DNA of 64,000 nt, taken from contig CATOTF010000002.1 of assembly GCA_951813045.1 (NCBI GenBank), forward strand, positions 1,488,001 to 1,552,000. The letters are read 5' to 3'. A model generated the notes under the pieces. It saw only the letters and a program-made list of their open reading frames with translations. It searched no databases and was not told where the DNA came from. This document shows positions 63,148 to 64,000 of this stretch, in pieces. Source of the DNA: an uncultured Rhizobiaceae bacterium. Lineage in GTDB: Bacteria; Pseudomonadota; Alphaproteobacteria; Rhizobiales; Rhizobiaceae. The position numbers and the translations under genes were made by a program. Numbering within the stretch: position 1 is the first letter of the stretch; each line of letters opens with the position of its first letter.

Positions 63148-64000
63148 ATGAATACAAATGCACTCAATCCCCGCATCCTGCAGCCCGGAGACGTGGACCC
63201 AAATTGGCGTTGGGATAAACATATCCCGGCTTGGGGGCATAATTCAGTCGATTTTGAACGTCGTGTTGATCAGGACCGTCTCCGCCGCTACCGCCTTTCA
63301 CGCGCCAAACAGGCGCTAAAGGAGTCTGGGTGCGGTGCCCTGTTGATGTTTGACGTCAATAACATTCGTTACGTGTCCGGCACCAAGATTGGTGAATGGG
63401 AACGGGATAAAATGTGCCGTTTTTGCCTTCTGGCGGGGGATGAAGAACCCTATGTCTGGGACTTTGGGTCAGCTGCGGTCCATCACCGGGAATATTGCGA
63501 CTGGCTGAACCCTGATCATATGCTGGCTGGTGTCGTTGGCATGCGCGGAACCATTCCACCGTCCTTCGGCCTGATGAAAAAGTATGCGGAAGACATTTAT
63601 CGTCTCCTCGAAAAAGCGGGGGTGGCCGACATGCCGGTCGGTGTTGATTATGCCGAAACTGCCATGTTCTTTGCCTTGCAGGCTGCCGGCGTCAACGTTA
63701 TCGACGGGCAACAGGTCATGCTGGGCGCTCGTGAAATCAAAAACATTGATGAAATACAACTGCTCAACCAGGCAGCTGCCATGGTCGATGGCGTTTATCA
63801 TATGATCTATGAAGAACTCAAACCCGGCGTGCGGGAAAATGATATTGTCGCCATGTCGAACAAATTGCTCTACGAAATGGGCTCCGATGACGTTGAGGCC
63901 ATCAACGCGATATCTGGCGAACGGTGTAACCCGCACCCGCACAACTTCACTGACCGAATTATCCGTCCCGGCGACCAAGCCTTCTTTGATATTCTGCAAA
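63148..64000 (+). CDS. M24-family metallopeptidase-like enzyme (Xaa-Pro peptidase/DddP relative), 3' end outside window
   Basis: The frame from ATG 63148 (GGAAACCCG upstream) stays open for 284 codons to the window end. It shows LMFDVNNIRYVSGT, GVDYAETAMFFALQAAGVNV, KNIDEIQLLNQAAAMVDG and ISGERCNPHPHNFTDRIIRP, followed by GDQAFFDI where the first metal Asp of the pita-bread fold is expected. The family includes Xaa-Pro dipeptidases, creatinases and DMSP lyase DddP. The substrate cannot be chosen, because most metal ligands lie beyond the window. It follows the regulator by 45 bases and belongs to the same cluster. Confidence 0.8.
   Translation, partial: MNTNALNPRILQPGDVDPNWRWDKHIPAWGHNSVDFERRVDQDRLRRYRLSRAKQALKESGCGALLMFDVNNIRYVSGTKIGEWERDKMCRFCLLAGDEEPYVWDFGSAAVHHREYCDWLNPDHMLAGVVGMRGTIPPSFGLMKKYAEDIYRLLEKAGVADMPVGVDYAETAMFFALQAAGVNVIDGQQVMLGAREIKNIDEIQLLNQAAAMVDGVYHMIYEELKPGVRENDIVAMSNKLLYEMGSDDVEAINAISGERCNPHPHNFTDRIIRPGDQAFFDILQ

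Noticed and set aside
1-64000. tRNA, rRNA or CRISPR features
   Set aside because: None could be supported by reading either strand; in particular no tRNA borders the accessory block at 4.2-20.6 kb.

Overview
The window looks like the chromosome of an alphaproteobacterium, probably a marine or soil member near the Hyphomicrobiales (Rhizobiales). The evidence is a CckA-type cell-cycle kinase, a rhizobial-type AapJQMP amino-acid transporter, an alphaproteobacterial DksA with a reduced zinc finger, a class II (plant-type) DAHP synthase, a ZnuABC-Zur cluster and the secE-nusG-rplK-rplA and rplJ-rplL ribosomal genes. No species can be named from the sequence alone.

Layout. 1-2.43 kb: an IS21-family element (istA/istB) sits inside the 5' part of a 2-hydroxychromene-2-carboxylate isomerase gene. 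2.9-4.19 kb: rplL, rplJ and the L10 autoregulatory leader (minus strand). 4.19-20.5 kb: about 16 kb of accessory DNA separates rplJ-rplL from rplA-rplK. It holds a decayed hybrid histidine kinase with its receiver domain inverted in place, a eukaryotic-type phosphomannomutase, 3' or 5' stumps of manC, an RTX protein and a proline racemase-type gene, and a second, diverged copy of the L10 leader plus the first 29 codons of rplJ. It continues with a NACHT-pentapeptide STAND protein, a Tat-exported isochorismatase-family hydrolase with an AraC regulator, a FecR-domain protein between a broken and an intact formate/nitrite-channel gene, and a five-gene operon resembling an sNOR-type nitric oxide reductase (norY-norS-senC-orf1-fnt). 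In that operon norS is broken by an IS630 copy and a frameshift.

20.6-50 kb is mostly ordinary core genome: rplA, rplK, nusG, secE; the aap operon; metC; a cytochrome P450; znuA facing znuCB-zur across a Zur-like box; cckA; a FliO-like gene; dksA; sixA-like; ycjX-ycjF; folB-folK-folP-nadE; class II DAHP synthase with a GFA-domain gene; and small enzymes. 50-55 kb holds a DMT transporter, an IS1182-family remnant with an internal deletion, and the second IS630 copy inside an SDR gene. 55-64 kb is a catabolic cluster: SDR, ABM monooxygenase and interrupted SDR on the minus strand, divergent from a ribose-type ABC transporter, a regulator that fuses a winged helix to an ABC solute-binding domain, and an M24 peptidase-like enzyme running off the window.

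The most unusual points are these. The two identical, inverted IS630 copies have 3-bp (TNA) duplications whose removal restores both target genes exactly, although this family normally duplicates TA. The rplA/rplJ break carries a patchwork of gene stumps and a second L10 leader. One histidine kinase has an in-place inversion of its receiver domain. The NACHT-pentapeptide protein is a defence candidate. The winged-helix/solute-binding regulator has palindromic operator candidates.
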